NCBI RefSeq assembly: GCF_009391885.1 | Contig: NZ_VZII01000010.1 | Coordinates: 1-64,000 of the forward strand | Direction of reading: 5' to 3' | Length of the DNA stretch: 64,000 nucleotides | Origin: Pseudomonas sp. MN1F | GTDB taxonomy: Bacteria > Pseudomonadota > Gammaproteobacteria > Pseudomonadales > Pseudomonadaceae | In this document: one piece after another, positions 33,652 to 42,233 of the stretch | How positions within the stretch are numbered: the first letter of the stretch is position 1 | Layout of the letters: the number at the start of each line of letters is the position of its first letter | Position numbers and translations under genes: made by a program | The notes under the pieces: generated by a model | Seen by the model: only the letters and a program-made list of their open reading frames with translations | The model's database searches: none | Told to the model about the DNA's origin: nothing

Positions 33652-34401
33652 ATGGCAGATGACGTATCAAAGAAGGCCGAACAGCAGCAAGAGCGACAGG
33701 AATCGCTGTTCAGCAAGATCTTCTGGTTCCCGATTACCTTCATCGGCGTAATGTTCAGCTCGCTGTTCCTCGCCATCGTGGTCGACTGGGTATGCCTGTA
33801 CTTCTTATGGCCAGAGGCCGGGTGGCGGCACGGTCAGCAAATGCTGGTCAGCGAGGTCGGCTGGTTGTCCAAGGGGCTGGTCCATAGCGCTGTCGTCCAA
33901 GAGCCCGGGCGCACCGCGACCTGGCTGGTCACTGAAGCTTACGACTGGCTGGTCGTGAAGACCGGGATGCTTAGCTGGGTCCAGGGCATGGAGTCGATCG
34001 CTCAAGCCGGTCCCCGTAACGAGCTGGACATGCGCTATTGGGCCGCGCAGAGCGTCACAACGGTACAGAACTATGCCCTGGCTGCCCTCTTTACCGTCCT
34101 GGTGTTTTGCGTCCGCCTGGTCGTGCTGCTGATGACGGTACCGCTTTTTGCCATGGCTGCACTCACAGGCCTGGTCGACGGTCTGGTGCGGCGAGACCTC
34201 CGTAAATTTGGTGCCGGCCGGGAGTCCAGCTACCTGTACCACAAGGCCCGGGCAACGATGTTGCCGTTGGCCATTTTCCCCTGGACTTTCTACTTGGCGC
34301 TCCCGATCAGCATCAGCCCAATGCTGGTACTACTCCCCTGCGCTGCCTTACTCGGGGTGTCCGTGAGCATTACGGCCGCGAGCTTCAAGAAGTATTTGTG
34401 A
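33652..34401 (+). CDS. ICE T4SS inner-membrane protein, TIGR03747 (PFL_4697) family
   Basis: A 249-residue integral membrane protein with about five hydrophobic segments (ITFIGVMFSSLFLAIVVDWV, ALAALFTVLVFCVRLVVLL, MLPLAIFPWTFYLALPI, and others). The family pattern includes GLVDGLVRRDLRKFGAGRESSYLYHKA. It is always encoded next to traD in these ICEs and is a probable partner of the coupling protein. Confidence 0.87.
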   Translation: MADDVSKKAEQQQERQESLFSKIFWFPITFIGVMFSSLFLAIVVDWVCLYFLWPEAGWRHGQQMLVSEVGWLSKGLVHSAVVQEPGRTATWLVTEAYDWLVVKTGMLSWVQGMESIAQAGPRNELDMRYWAAQSVTTVQNYALAALFTVLVFCVRLVVLLMTVPLFAMAALTGLVDGLVRRDLRKFGAGRESSYLYHKARATMLPLAIFPWTFYLALPISISPMLVLLPCAALLGVSVSITAASFKKYL

Positions 34402-34412
34402 GGAAGAGAACG

Positions 34413-35882
34413 ATGCAATGGACACACGAGCAGTCGCCAATCATCCAGTCGGAAGCCCCGAAACTCCTTATCCAGGCCGGCGCTGGCAGTGGCAAGACCA
34501 CAACGCTGGTGGGCTATGCGCAACACCACAACCGTCTGCGGATTCTCTATCTCTGTTACAACAAGCCGGTCGAGATCGCCGCGCGTGGCCGATTTCCGCG
34601 CAACGTGGTGAACAAAACTGCGCACGGCCTGGCCTACGCCGTCTATGGCACACAATTCAGCCATAAGCAGACCAACAACTTGCGACTGACCGATATCGCC
34701 CGAGCGCTTGATACGCAGGACTGGGAGCTGGTCAGGGACGTGCTAACCACCCTCAACAACTATATGGCCAGCGCCGACGACCTGATCGAGCGCTGGCACT
34801 TTCCACGGTTCCGTGACCGCCCGATGCTTACCTCCGCCCAGGAGCGCTACCTGAACCAGGCGCTGGTAGCAGCGATGAGCATCTGGAAGCGCATGACTGA
34901 CCTGCAGGACACAGCGGTGCAGATCACGCATGACGGATACCTGAAGCTGTACCAGCTGAGCAAACCCGACCTGAGCCAGCGCTTCGACTGTGTCCTGCTC
35001 GATGAGGGACAGGACGTAAACCCCGTCATCGCTGACATTGTGCGCATTCAGCGTATTCGCAAGGTGGCCGTGGGTGATCGTCACCAGCAGATCTATCGCT
35101 TTCGAGGGGCGGAAGACGCTCTAAATGCCAGCTGGATGGCCGGGGCGGAGAAGCACTACCTGACCCAGAGCTTCAGATTTGGGCCTGCAGTCGCCCATGT
35201 CGCCAACATCATCCTGTCCTACAAGGGAGAAACCAGGAAGCTGCAGGGACTGGGCGAGAAGACATTGGTGAAGAAGGCGCTGCCGGCCGGGCTGCCGCAC
35301 AGGGCATACATTCATCGGACCGTTATCGGGGTGATTGAACACGCACTGTGCCTGGTCACCGAGAAGCCCAAAATCTACTGGGTTGGCGGCATTGACAGCT
35401 ATTCAGTACGCGACCTCGAGGACCTGTTCTATTTCAGTCGCCAACAGCGCGATCTGGTCCAGAATAAAAAGCTGCTCCGTGACTACCGAGACTATGGCCA
35501 GTACGTGGAAATCGCCGAGGTTAGCCAGGACAGCGAGATGATCCGGTCCATCAAGATCATCAACATGTATCCGGATCTGCCTCAGCGAATCTTGGCCCTG
35601 CGCTCATGCACCGTGGACCAAGAGCTGGATGCAACTATCACCCTCACCTCTGCCCACAAATCGAAAGGCCTGGAGTGGGACTTCGTCGGGCTCTTCGACG
35701 ACTTCACGTCGGACCCGCTCTCACCTGACATCGATCCAGGTCGACGAGATGATGAATTGAACCTTCTGTACGTGGCCGTCACCCGGGCGATGAAGATCCT
35801 CGCCATCAACAGTCTGGTGCTGTCCATCATGGAACGCTACGTGGACGCTCTCGCCCCAGGAGCGCGTCAAGCGCGCGGCTGA
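34413..35882 (+). CDS. UvrD/Rep-like superfamily 1 helicase
   Basis: A 489-residue SF1A helicase. Walker A (AGAGSGKTTTLVGYA) is at about residue 25, motif II reads LLDEGQDVNP, motif III is VGDRHQQIYRFRGA, and motifs V/VI are TLTSAHKSKGLEWD and LNLLYVAVTRAM. It is shorter than UvrD, with reduced accessory subdomains. Embedded in the transfer cluster directly after the TraD-associated gene, with AGGAAGAG before ATG 34413. It could unwind the ICE during transfer or replication, or be defence cargo. Confidence 0.87.
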   Translation: MQWTHEQSPIIQSEAPKLLIQAGAGSGKTTTLVGYAQHHNRLRILYLCYNKPVEIAARGRFPRNVVNKTAHGLAYAVYGTQFSHKQTNNLRLTDIARALDTQDWELVRDVLTTLNNYMASADDLIERWHFPRFRDRPMLTSAQERYLNQALVAAMSIWKRMTDLQDTAVQITHDGYLKLYQLSKPDLSQRFDCVLLDEGQDVNPVIADIVRIQRIRKVAVGDRHQQIYRFRGAEDALNASWMAGAEKHYLTQSFRFGPAVAHVANIILSYKGETRKLQGLGEKTLVKKALPAGLPHRAYIHRTVIGVIEHALCLVTEKPKIYWVGGIDSYSVRDLEDLFYFSRQQRDLVQNKKLLRDYRDYGQYVEIAEVSQDSEMIRSIKIINMYPDLPQRILALRSCTVDQELDATITLTSAHKSKGLEWDFVGLFDDFTSDPLSPDIDPGRRDDELNLLYVAVTRAMKILAINSLVLSIMERYVDALAPGARQARG

Positions 35883-35900
35883 TTAAATAAGGGAGTCACT

Positions 35901-36206
35901 ATGAGCAAGAAATTCGAACACCGCGCTGAGTATGTCGCTATCCCATTCAAAAACGCGACTAGCGGCGCTTGGATATTCAAGAGCACAGAACAGACGCTTG
36001 AGCCCGATGTTGCGTCTCTTTTGGCAGAAGAGGAGCAACTGCAGAAGAAGATGCTCGAGCTCGGAGCCGAAGGCTGGGAACTTGTCAGCACACAGCCAGT
36101 GTGCCGAGGCGAAATCAAGGTGGGCAATCAAAATGCCCAGGCCTGGTCCTACGGTTTCCCTATGCCGATCGGATATCTGCTCTTTTTCAAGCGCGAAGTC
36201 AGTTGA
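35901..36206 (+). CDS. small DUF4177-like protein
   Basis: A 101-residue soluble protein. The element KMLELGAEGWELVSTQPVCRG followed by YLLFFKRE is the pattern of DUF4177 and similar small proteins. Function unknown. Its stop codon lies inside the traD-like remnant boundary, so a rearrangement joint is close to its 3' end. Confidence 0.65.
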   Translation: MSKKFEHRAEYVAIPFKNATSGAWIFKSTEQTLEPDVASLLAEEEQLQKKMLELGAEGWELVSTQPVCRGEIKVGNQNAQAWSYGFPMPIGYLLFFKREVS

Positions 36207-36262
36207 ACAACCTCTTCACGCTGCGCGTCCGGGAAACTGGGACCGCCGATCTACTCACTAGC
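36203..36262 (+). pseudogene. fragment of a second traD gene
   Basis: The plus-strand frame from 36203 reads LNNLFTLRVRETGTADLLTS. TraD of this ICE has FNNLFMLRVRETATAELLTN at 33186-33245. By hand alignment 46 of 60 bases and 15 of 20 residues match. Flanking sequence does not continue the match, so this is a short remnant from a different traD lineage, left by recombination or insertion next to the Abi_2 gene. Confidence 0.75.
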
Positions 36263-36266
36263 CCCT

Positions 36267-37253
36267 TTAGATCCCAAAGGCCGCACGTGGGAATCCGGTT
36301 TCAGTTGGAAGCCCAAGCGAGCCGAACGTGCATCCTGGTAACCCTGGTTTGCTGTCAAGCAGATCCGCAACCTTTCTGATCCAATCTGAGCTAGGCGCGA
36401 GCTTCTTGAGTAGGTACCAAACAACGGATACGAGGCCGTAGAGCCTACTCAGCGCATTGACGTCTAAGTTTAGGGCGGCGAAGTATGGGTCCGACGACAA
36501 CGCGGACAATGGGTTGGGAGTAACCTGGTTCCAGATCCGTGTGTGATGCGCACAACGATTGCGTAGTAGGTTGATCTCTTGCAACCATCGAGCGAAAACC
36601 CTGGCATCAGTCACGCCAAACCTTGAAAGGATCTGGTTCTGATACGTTCCCTTAAGGATCTCGAAATAACGAGAAAGCGCGCCAAAATCCCACGCCTCCA
36701 CAGCAACCCAGAACGGAATGGGTCTGCCGGAGCGACGGTGCCATTGGATAGAGTCCTCAGTACTCCTGTCCAAGAGCTGCTGCTGTTTCGCCGCCCACTC
36801 GTTCCATTTGTTTCGAGGCTTGCCATGAGAGATGAAATTCTTGGCGTACTTAGGATGGATATAGCTGACGTCCTTATACGCCATCGGGTCGTGATAACCA
36901 ACAACGTGAGCGATGACAGTCTTCAGGTTTACCTCCAGCCGCTCGATCGCATCTAGCATGAGTAGACGAAGGTGCTTGTCAAATCTGTAAAGGCTAACCA
37001 CATCATCGAAGGATGCTCCCGCTGCAAAGACGTCTTGACGAAGCGGCTTGTTGCTGATCGGGCAGATCTTTGCCTGGTTGGTAACCGGGTCAACATCGAA
37101 CTCGCGTGCTGGGTACCAGTAGCCGCTTAGGCGGTAGTAACCCAACTGAGCCAGCTTGCGCTCTGCTCGTACAGGATCTGCAACGTGCATATTGCGCTGT
37201 TGGATGAGAGCGACGAGGTCTGGATAGGTTCGGAAAGGTTTCGGAGCCAGCAA
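36267..37253 (-). CDS. Abi_2 (AbiD/AbiF) family abortive-infection protein
   Basis: A 328-residue HEPN-type protein. The Abi_2 pattern is clear: KLAQLGYYRLSGYWYPAR near the N-terminus, then SFDDVVSLYRFDKHLRLLMLDAIERLEVNLK and the HEPN catalytic R-x4-H in NLLRNRCAHHTRIWN (about residue 240). Such proteins act as RNases that arrest phage-infected cells. Start appears to be TTG 37253 with GGGAA upstream; an ATG at 37260 is out of frame. It is antisense to the tra cluster and interrupts it, and lies beside a traD remnant. Confidence 0.85.
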   Translation of the reverse strand: MLAPKPFRTYPDLVALIQQRNMHVADPVRAERKLAQLGYYRLSGYWYPAREFDVDPVTNQAKICPISNKPLRQDVFAAGASFDDVVSLYRFDKHLRLLMLDAIERLEVNLKTVIAHVVGYHDPMAYKDVSYIHPKYAKNFISHGKPRNKWNEWAAKQQQLLDRSTEDSIQWHRRSGRPIPFWVAVEAWDFGALSRYFEILKGTYQNQILSRFGVTDARVFARWLQEINLLRNRCAHHTRIWNQVTPNPLSALSSDPYFAALNLDVNALSRLYGLVSVVWYLLKKLAPSSDWIRKVADLLDSKPGLPGCTFGSLGLPTETGFPRAAFGI

Positions 37254-37336
37254 AATCCATTTCCCAGAAATAAGAAGGCCCGAACGTAATGCCGGACTAA
37301 GCCAGCACCAGAGGATCGGGCGCGATTGAGATCATC

Positions 37337-37516
37337 ATGCCCATCGTATCATTCGTCGTCAACCAAAATCGGTTGACGAAAAGTCACGTCGAAATCGACG
37401 CGGTAGCGGTGAACCCAAAGGTAGTCGCATTCGTGGCCGAATTTGCAATGGTTTTCGAAATCAAACCCCATCCAGGTGCAGCTGATGCCAGCGGCCAAGG
37501 CCGCTACCTGCCTTAA
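37337..37516 (+). CDS. possible 59-residue protein between abi and the T4SS genes
   Basis: An open frame with plausible protein composition (MPIVSFVVNQNRLTKSHVEI, then VVAFVAEFAMVFEIK), divergent from the Abi_2 gene. It has no good ribosome site. It overlaps the end of the minus-strand frame 37513-37713 by four bases. Two hairpins lie inside it (37356-37379 and 37387-37400), so this stretch might instead encode an RNA. Confidence 0.4.
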   Translation: MPIVSFVVNQNRLTKSHVEIDAVAVNPKVVAFVAEFAMVFEIKPHPGAADASGQGRYLP

Positions 37517-37713
37517 CCGTGAATACGGAGCAGCGACACATTGGCTCGCTTGATCATATCGAACAACTCCGCTGAGCTCACCAGCCCATCAGCATGCAGT
37601 TGCTCCGCTGCCTGGATTGCGTTGTCGTAGCACCCCTCATCCCGAAAATTGGCGCCCAGGTAATCCGCTATCCACTTACGGAATGTCATTGATTGTGGTT
37701 TTCGATGCGGCAT
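37513..37713 (-). CDS. small hypothetical protein upstream of the Abi_2 gene
   Basis: A 66-residue soluble protein (MPHRKPQSMTFRKWIADYLGAN, then DNAIQAAEQLHADGLVSSAELFDMIKRANVSLL), likely helical, unknown function. Transcribed in the same direction as the Abi_2 gene and 260 bases upstream of it. GGAG lies before the start. An antitoxin or regulator role is conceivable but unsupported. Confidence 0.55.
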   Translation of the reverse strand: MPHRKPQSMTFRKWIADYLGANFRDEGCYDNAIQAAEQLHADGLVSSAELFDMIKRANVSLLRIHG

Positions 37714-37848
37714 TCTGATCTCCTCAAACGCGCAAGGCTTTTCTTACCGCAAAAAATTCTACGACACTGAGATAAGTATTTCTTGAGGCACGCCAGCCCC
37801 TGATCTCGGCATCCTGACAACCACAGTCAGTCTTGCTAGAGCCCAGCC

Positions 37849-38205
37849 GTGTACAAGCCATCCCTCCACTTTGCATCTACTCGCCGAATCCTGATTGGCG
37901 CGCTGATCAGCGTCAGCGGCGGGTTTTCACTCATGCCCAGCGCCCTGGCGGCTAGCGCATCCGAACAGGCGAACATCGAGGTGATGATCCGCCAATTGAA
38001 CGCGCTGGAGGACTCGGCGCGACGCAGCGCCACGATCGCCAGCGAACCTGGCCAGCGCTACAACTTCGACTATGAACGTCTGGCTGGCGACATCCAGCGC
38101 GTTCGCCAGGGCCTGCAAGAGTACCTGACCCCGAGTCGCGCACAGCCGCGGGATCCGGCAGAGCTGGCGGGCAAATACACCCTCACCGGCGGGCGGATGC
38201 CATGA
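37849..38205 (+). CDS. RAQPRD-family ICE protein (TIGR01690, PFL_4700)
   Basis: A 118-residue secreted protein. It carries the eponymous RAQPRD motif (PSRAQPRDPAELAGKYTL) near the C-terminus. The signal peptide ends ALAAS. Marks the resumption of the transfer cluster after the Abi_2 interruption. Overlaps the next gene by 4 bases. Confidence 0.88.
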   Translation: MYKPSLHFASTRRILIGALISVSGGFSLMPSALAASASEQANIEVMIRQLNALEDSARRSATIASEPGQRYNFDYERLAGDIQRVRQGLQEYLTPSRAQPRDPAELAGKYTLTGGRMP

Positions 38206-38441
38206 GCATGAGCGGCACTCAAGTCGCAGCTTTCAACGCTGCAAGCGGGGTCACCCCCCAGGCCAGCACCGTGCTGTTCGTTGGCACCGTCATCGCACTG
38301 TCGACCCTTTGGGGTGCCTGGGCGCTGTACAGCATCTATCGGGGCTGGGCGACCCAGAACATCGACAAAAACATCGCAGCCGCGTCGACCGTCCGGGTCA
38401 TCGTCCTGCTGCTGATTCTTTCCGCACTCGTTCTCAGCTAG
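38202..38441 (+). CDS. ICE membrane protein TIGR03758 (PFL_4701, DUF3262)
   Basis: A 79-residue protein with two membrane segments (VLFVGTVIALSTLWGAWALY and VRVIVLLLILSALVL) and the family feature FNAASGVTPQ. Size and hydropathy resemble VirB2/TraA-type or accessory channel subunits. Confidence 0.85.
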   Translation: MSMSGTQVAAFNAASGVTPQASTVLFVGTVIALSTLWGAWALYSIYRGWATQNIDKNIAAASTVRVIVLLLILSALVLS

Positions 38442-38456
38442 CCAAGGAGCTAACCG

Positions 38457-38807
38457 ATGTCCATCCGCACCATCACCAATTCACTCACCGGCGCCGCTGC
38501 ATTGCTCATGGGTATGCACCCAGTCATTGCCGCTGCCGCCTTACCGGGAGCACAAGCCCCGACACGCGGCGAGGGAACCAGCTGGCTCCAAACCATCCAA
38601 AACTACGGTTACGACGGCTTCATGCTGATTGGGCTATTCCTGCTCGGCGGCATGATGGTGGGGGTCGCCTCCCATGCCTACGGTGTTTACCACGATATCC
38701 ATGAGGGCAAGAAGAAGTGGCGAGACCTGGGACTCACCGCCGTCGTCGGGATCTGCCTGATCGGTATCGGCATCTTCATGGTCACCAAAGCCACTGGCGT
38801 TCTCTAA
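38457..38807 (+). CDS. ICE membrane protein TIGR03745 (PFL_4702, DUF2976)
   Basis: A 116-residue protein with a signal peptide (ending AAAALPGA) and two membrane helices around GLFLLGGMMVG... and ...GICLIGIGIFMV. The central KKKWRDLGLTAVVG loop is typical of the family. Proposed as a pilin-like or inner-membrane channel component by position only. Confidence 0.85.
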   Translation: MSIRTITNSLTGAAALLMGMHPVIAAAALPGAQAPTRGEGTSWLQTIQNYGYDGFMLIGLFLLGGMMVGVASHAYGVYHDIHEGKKKWRDLGLTAVVGICLIGIGIFMVTKATGVL

Positions 38808-38820
38808 CCGGTGATGCGAC

Positions 38821-39204
38821 ATGGCTGAAACCACTTACCTCAAGGATGGAACGCTCGACTTCCTCCCCCACAACCTCAACAGGCAACCCATCGTCATGGG
38901 CGGCCTCACAGCTGATGAGATGTGGGGCACAGTTGGAGCGTGTGGGGGAGCCGGGGTGATCCTGGGTATCCCGGTATCGTTCCTCTTCGGCAACCCATCT
39001 CTATTCATCGCTTGCGCTCTGGTAGGTGGTGCACTGGGCTTGACCGTGGCAAGCCGAATCCTGCGGAAGATGAAGCGCGGCCGGCCGGATACATGGTTTT
39101 ACCGCCAGCTCCAGTTCTACAAGGCTCAACACCTCCCCTTCCTCGGTGGCCCTCAGTTGGTCATCCGGAAGGGTGCGTGGACATGCCGTCGTACAGGAAA
39201 GTAG
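38821..39204 (+). CDS. ICE membrane protein TIGR03750 (DUF3487)
   Basis: A 127-residue protein with the TraE/VirB3-like layout: a polar N-terminus containing NRQPIVMGGLTADEMW, two close membrane helices (VILGIPVSFLFG, ...ACALVGGALGLTVASRI), and a basic segment KRGRPDTWFYRQLQFYK. Probably the VirB3-type inner-membrane component. Confidence 0.87.
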   Translation: MAETTYLKDGTLDFLPHNLNRQPIVMGGLTADEMWGTVGACGGAGVILGIPVSFLFGNPSLFIACALVGGALGLTVASRILRKMKRGRPDTWFYRQLQFYKAQHLPFLGGPQLVIRKGAWTCRRTGK

Positions 39205-39212
39205 GGATCTTC

Positions 39213-39863
39213 ATGAGTTTTCGAAAACGAGTGGATGCTCAGCAAGCACACATCCTCAGCTTGCGAATCGCGGTCATTGTGCTGGGCGCAGTCAGTCTGT
39301 TTGCGTTCTATGGCTGGCACAAAGCCCCTGAAGATCTGACCGTGCATGTGCCGCCGGATCTGCGCTCCGGTAGTACTCGCAAATGGTGGGAGGTACCACC
39401 AGAGAACGTGTATGCCTTCGGGTTCTATATCTTCCAGCAGATGCAGCGCTGGGAGAAGAACGGGGACGACGACTACCAGGACAACATCGAGCGCCTGGCC
39501 TCCTACGTGACCCCTGGCTGCAAGGAGTACCTGCAGAAAGACTACGAGATGCGCCGTAACGCCGGTGAGCTGCGCCGCCGTGAACGGAATGTCTCAGAAA
39601 TCCCTGGCCACGGGTTGACCGACCCTGGCGTGCTGCGGGTGGAAGAAATCGGAATCAACGACTGGACAGTCAACCTGGATCTACTCGCTGACGAGTCGGT
39701 GAACGGCGAGCGGGTCAAGCGTGCAATGACCCGCTATCCACTGTCCATCGTCCGGGCCGACGTCAACCCGGAGAAAAATCCGTTCGGGCTGATGTGGAAC
39801 TGCTATGCGTCCAACCCGCAACGCATCGAGGTAGATCTGCAAGCAGCCGGGGTGAAGCCATGA
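39213..39863 (+). CDS. ICE T4SS protein TIGR03746 (PFL_4703, DUF2895), VirB8-like
   Basis: One N-terminal membrane segment (LRIAVIVLGAVSLFAFYGW) is followed by a periplasmic domain with the motif VPPENVYAFGFYIFQQMQRWEKNGDDDYQDNI. Overall architecture matches TraE/VirB8 proteins. AGGG at 39203-39206 sets ATG 39213. The gene overlaps the next by 4 bases. Confidence 0.88.
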   Translation: MSFRKRVDAQQAHILSLRIAVIVLGAVSLFAFYGWHKAPEDLTVHVPPDLRSGSTRKWWEVPPENVYAFGFYIFQQMQRWEKNGDDDYQDNIERLASYVTPGCKEYLQKDYEMRRNAGELRRRERNVSEIPGHGLTDPGVLRVEEIGINDWTVNLDLLADESVNGERVKRAMTRYPLSIVRADVNPEKNPFGLMWNCYASNPQRIEVDLQAAGVKP

Positions 39864-40753
39864 ATGTGCGTGCGTGCCTCCTTGTTCTGGGCATTTTCGC
39901 AGTTGCCAATGTGAAAGCGGTAGAGCTGCTGCAGTGGGACCGTATCCCGATGGCAATCCCGCTGATTGTCGGGCAAGAGCGCATTGTTTTCGTCGACCAA
40001 AACGTGCGCGTAGGCATGCCTCCGCAGCTTGTTGGCCAGCTGCGGGTCCAGAGCACCGGCGGCGCCGTCTACCTGCTGGCCAGCCAGGAAATTCAGCCGA
40101 CCAGGCTGCAACTGCAGAACGTGGCCACAGGCGAGATCATGCTGGTGGATATTGCCGCGACACCAGCGAAAGAAGGCCAAGCCAAGCTCGAACCCGCGAA
40201 GATCGTCGCCGGTGCGCCCCCGTCTACCTACTACGGCGATACCACTTCGACGCGAGCTCCGACGAAGCGATCCGCGACGTCGGAGGAAGAGGAGGATGTT
40301 CCGCCGGCACCCCGACATGAGACACCTGCGCCGGTGGCCCTGACCCGCTACGCGGCGCAAATGCTGTATGCCCCACTCCGGACAGTTGAGCCTGTCGCCG
40401 GCATCAGCCAGGTGCGTGTTGATCGAGCCCTGGACCTCAGCACCTTGTTGCCGGTGTTACCGGTGGAAGCATCGGTGCTGGGGGCTTGGCGCCTCGACAA
40501 CAGCTATGTCACGGCAGTCAAACTCAGAAACCTGAGTGCCCAGCAGTTAACGATGAATGCAACAGAGCTGATGGGCAACTTCTCCACGGCGACATTCCAG
40601 CACCCGTACCTCGGAGCTCGTGGAAATGCCAGCGATACCACCACGCTTTACCTGGTCACCCAAGGAAAGGGGCTGAAAGAGGCCCTGCTGCCGTCTTCGG
40701 TCAGTCAAATTGATCCGAAAGCAGGAGGGCGCCGTGGGCAGTCTGAAAAGTAA
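39860..40753 (+). CDS. ICE T4SS protein TIGR03749 (PFL_4704, DUF3438), TraK/VirB9-like
   Basis: A secreted 297-residue protein with a signal peptide ending VKAVE. N-terminal beta domain (LQWDRIPMAIPLIVGQERIVFVDQNV) typical of TraK-like proteins, a charged linker (TSEEEEDVPPAPRHET), and a C-terminal domain with WRLDNSYVTAVKLRNLS. Likely part of the outer-membrane core. Overlaps the TraB-like gene. Confidence 0.87.
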   Translation: MNVRACLLVLGIFAVANVKAVELLQWDRIPMAIPLIVGQERIVFVDQNVRVGMPPQLVGQLRVQSTGGAVYLLASQEIQPTRLQLQNVATGEIMLVDIAATPAKEGQAKLEPAKIVAGAPPSTYYGDTTSTRAPTKRSATSEEEEDVPPAPRHETPAPVALTRYAAQMLYAPLRTVEPVAGISQVRVDRALDLSTLLPVLPVEASVLGAWRLDNSYVTAVKLRNLSAQQLTMNATELMGNFSTATFQHPYLGARGNASDTTTLYLVTQGKGLKEALLPSSVSQIDPKAGGRRGQSEK

Positions 40754-42233
40754 TCCACTCCTCAAGTACCTGCTCATTCCCGTGCTGATCGTCGCGCTCA
40801 TCATCGTGTTCAAGGGGGGTAGTAAAAGAGAAGAGCCGAAGACTCCTGAAGACAAGCCGATCATCATCGGAGGCGACACCGCGCGCAAGCTAGGGGTGGA
40901 CGGTGATACCCCAGCCGACACCCTCCGCACGGTGGTCGCTGAAAGTCGGGAGGTGAAAGACCAGATCGCGAAGGTGCTGACCGACAACAAAGAACTGAAG
41001 GACCAGAATGCAGAGCTCCAGCTCCGGCTCTCGCGCATAGATCAGAGTGTCGACAACAAGCTGAATGATGCGAAGGGCGAGCTGCAGGAGCAGGTGAAGA
41101 ACCAGAGCATGGGCCTGTTGGACCAGTTCCAGCGTCAGTTGGATAACCTGTCGCAGAACCCCAATGCCGCTGGGCAGGACCTTCCCATTGGACTCGGAGT
41201 GCTGCCAGGTGACGGCGCGAGTTTCGACAAAGGGACGAAGTCCAATGGTCTCGTATGGGTTGAACCGACCGATGCCACTGCCTTGGACGCTAGCGGTAAA
41301 CCCCTTCAGCCCGGCTCCGCCCAGACGGCCAGCAGCTTCAATTTTCCCACCAGCTTTGGCAGCACCCTGGACAAAGGCCAAACAGTTCTCAGCGCGACGG
41401 CCCAGAACGTCGGCGCTGATTTGTCTCCCCAGGATGCCCGCAAGCAAGTACGCAAAGCCTATACCTTGCCCCAGAACTCGACCTTGATGGGGTCGGTGGC
41501 TATGTCGGCGCTCATTGGCCGCGTACCGATCGATGGAACAGTCAATGATCCCTTCCCTTTCAAGGTCCTGATCGGTCCGGACAACCTCACCGCAAACGGC
41601 ATCGAGATCCCTGACGTCGTCGGTGCTGTTGCCAGCGGTACCGCATCAGGCGACTGGACATTGTCCTGCGTGCGCGGGCAAGTCCGGAGCCTGACCTTCG
41701 TGTTCGCAGATGGCACGGTCCGATCGTTCCCTGCCCCGGCAGAAGAGGCCAACGGCAGCCAGAACAACAACCAGAACAGCAGTAACGGTAACGGGCAGCC
41801 AGCGATCCAGGGCGGACTCGGCTGGATCAGCGACTCCTACGGCATTCCTTGCATCTCCGGCGAACGCCGATCCAACGCCAAGGAGTACTTGACCAACCAG
41901 TCCCTGGTGACGGCTGCGGGCGCCGGCATCGCCAAACTGTTGAAGGCTGATGAGCAAAATAGCTCGACTACCTTCAGCAGCGGAGGAACTTCATTCGGGA
42001 CCACGGGCTCCTCGGGGAACTCCGCCATGGGCGCGATCCTGACCGGTGGGGTCAGCGACATCCGCTCCTGGATGAACAAGCTCTACGGCGAAGCTTTCGC
42101 CGCCGTGTACGTACAGCCTGGGGCGAAGGTCGCCGTCCACTTGGACCAGCAGCTCGCCATCGACTACGAGATCAAAGGCCGCAAGGTCGATTACAACGCC
42201 GGAGCCAACCATGTATCCGCAAACCTGGACTAA
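40734..42233 (+). CDS. ICE T4SS protein TIGR03752 (PFL_4705), TraB/VirB10-like
   Basis: A membrane anchor (LLKYLLIPVLIVALIIVF) leads into a long coiled coil (about residues 55-140) and a C-terminal TraB/VirB10 domain. The latter includes LMGSVAMSALIGRVPIDG and the antenna-like region AFAAVYVQPGAKVAVHLDQQLAIDY. AGGAGG at 40723 supports GTG 40734. It spans the envelope as the scaffold of the core complex. Confidence 0.88.
   Translation: MGSLKSNPLLKYLLIPVLIVALIIVFKGGSKREEPKTPEDKPIIIGGDTARKLGVDGDTPADTLRTVVAESREVKDQIAKVLTDNKELKDQNAELQLRLSRIDQSVDNKLNDAKGELQEQVKNQSMGLLDQFQRQLDNLSQNPNAAGQDLPIGLGVLPGDGASFDKGTKSNGLVWVEPTDATALDASGKPLQPGSAQTASSFNFPTSFGSTLDKGQTVLSATAQNVGADLSPQDARKQVRKAYTLPQNSTLMGSVAMSALIGRVPIDGTVNDPFPFKVLIGPDNLTANGIEIPDVVGAVASGTASGDWTLSCVRGQVRSLTFVFADGTVRSFPAPAEEANGSQNNNQNSSNGNGQPAIQGGLGWISDSYGIPCISGERRSNAKEYLTNQSLVTAAGAGIAKLLKADEQNSSTTFSSGGTSFGTTGSSGNSAMGAILTGGVSDIRSWMNKLYGEAFAAVYVQPGAKVAVHLDQQLAIDYEIKGRKVDYNAGANHVSANLD

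Noticed and set aside
37356-37400. Rho-independent terminator upstream of the Abi_2 gene
   Set aside because: The stems are good but no T-run follows on either strand in a position that would terminate a neighbouring gene.
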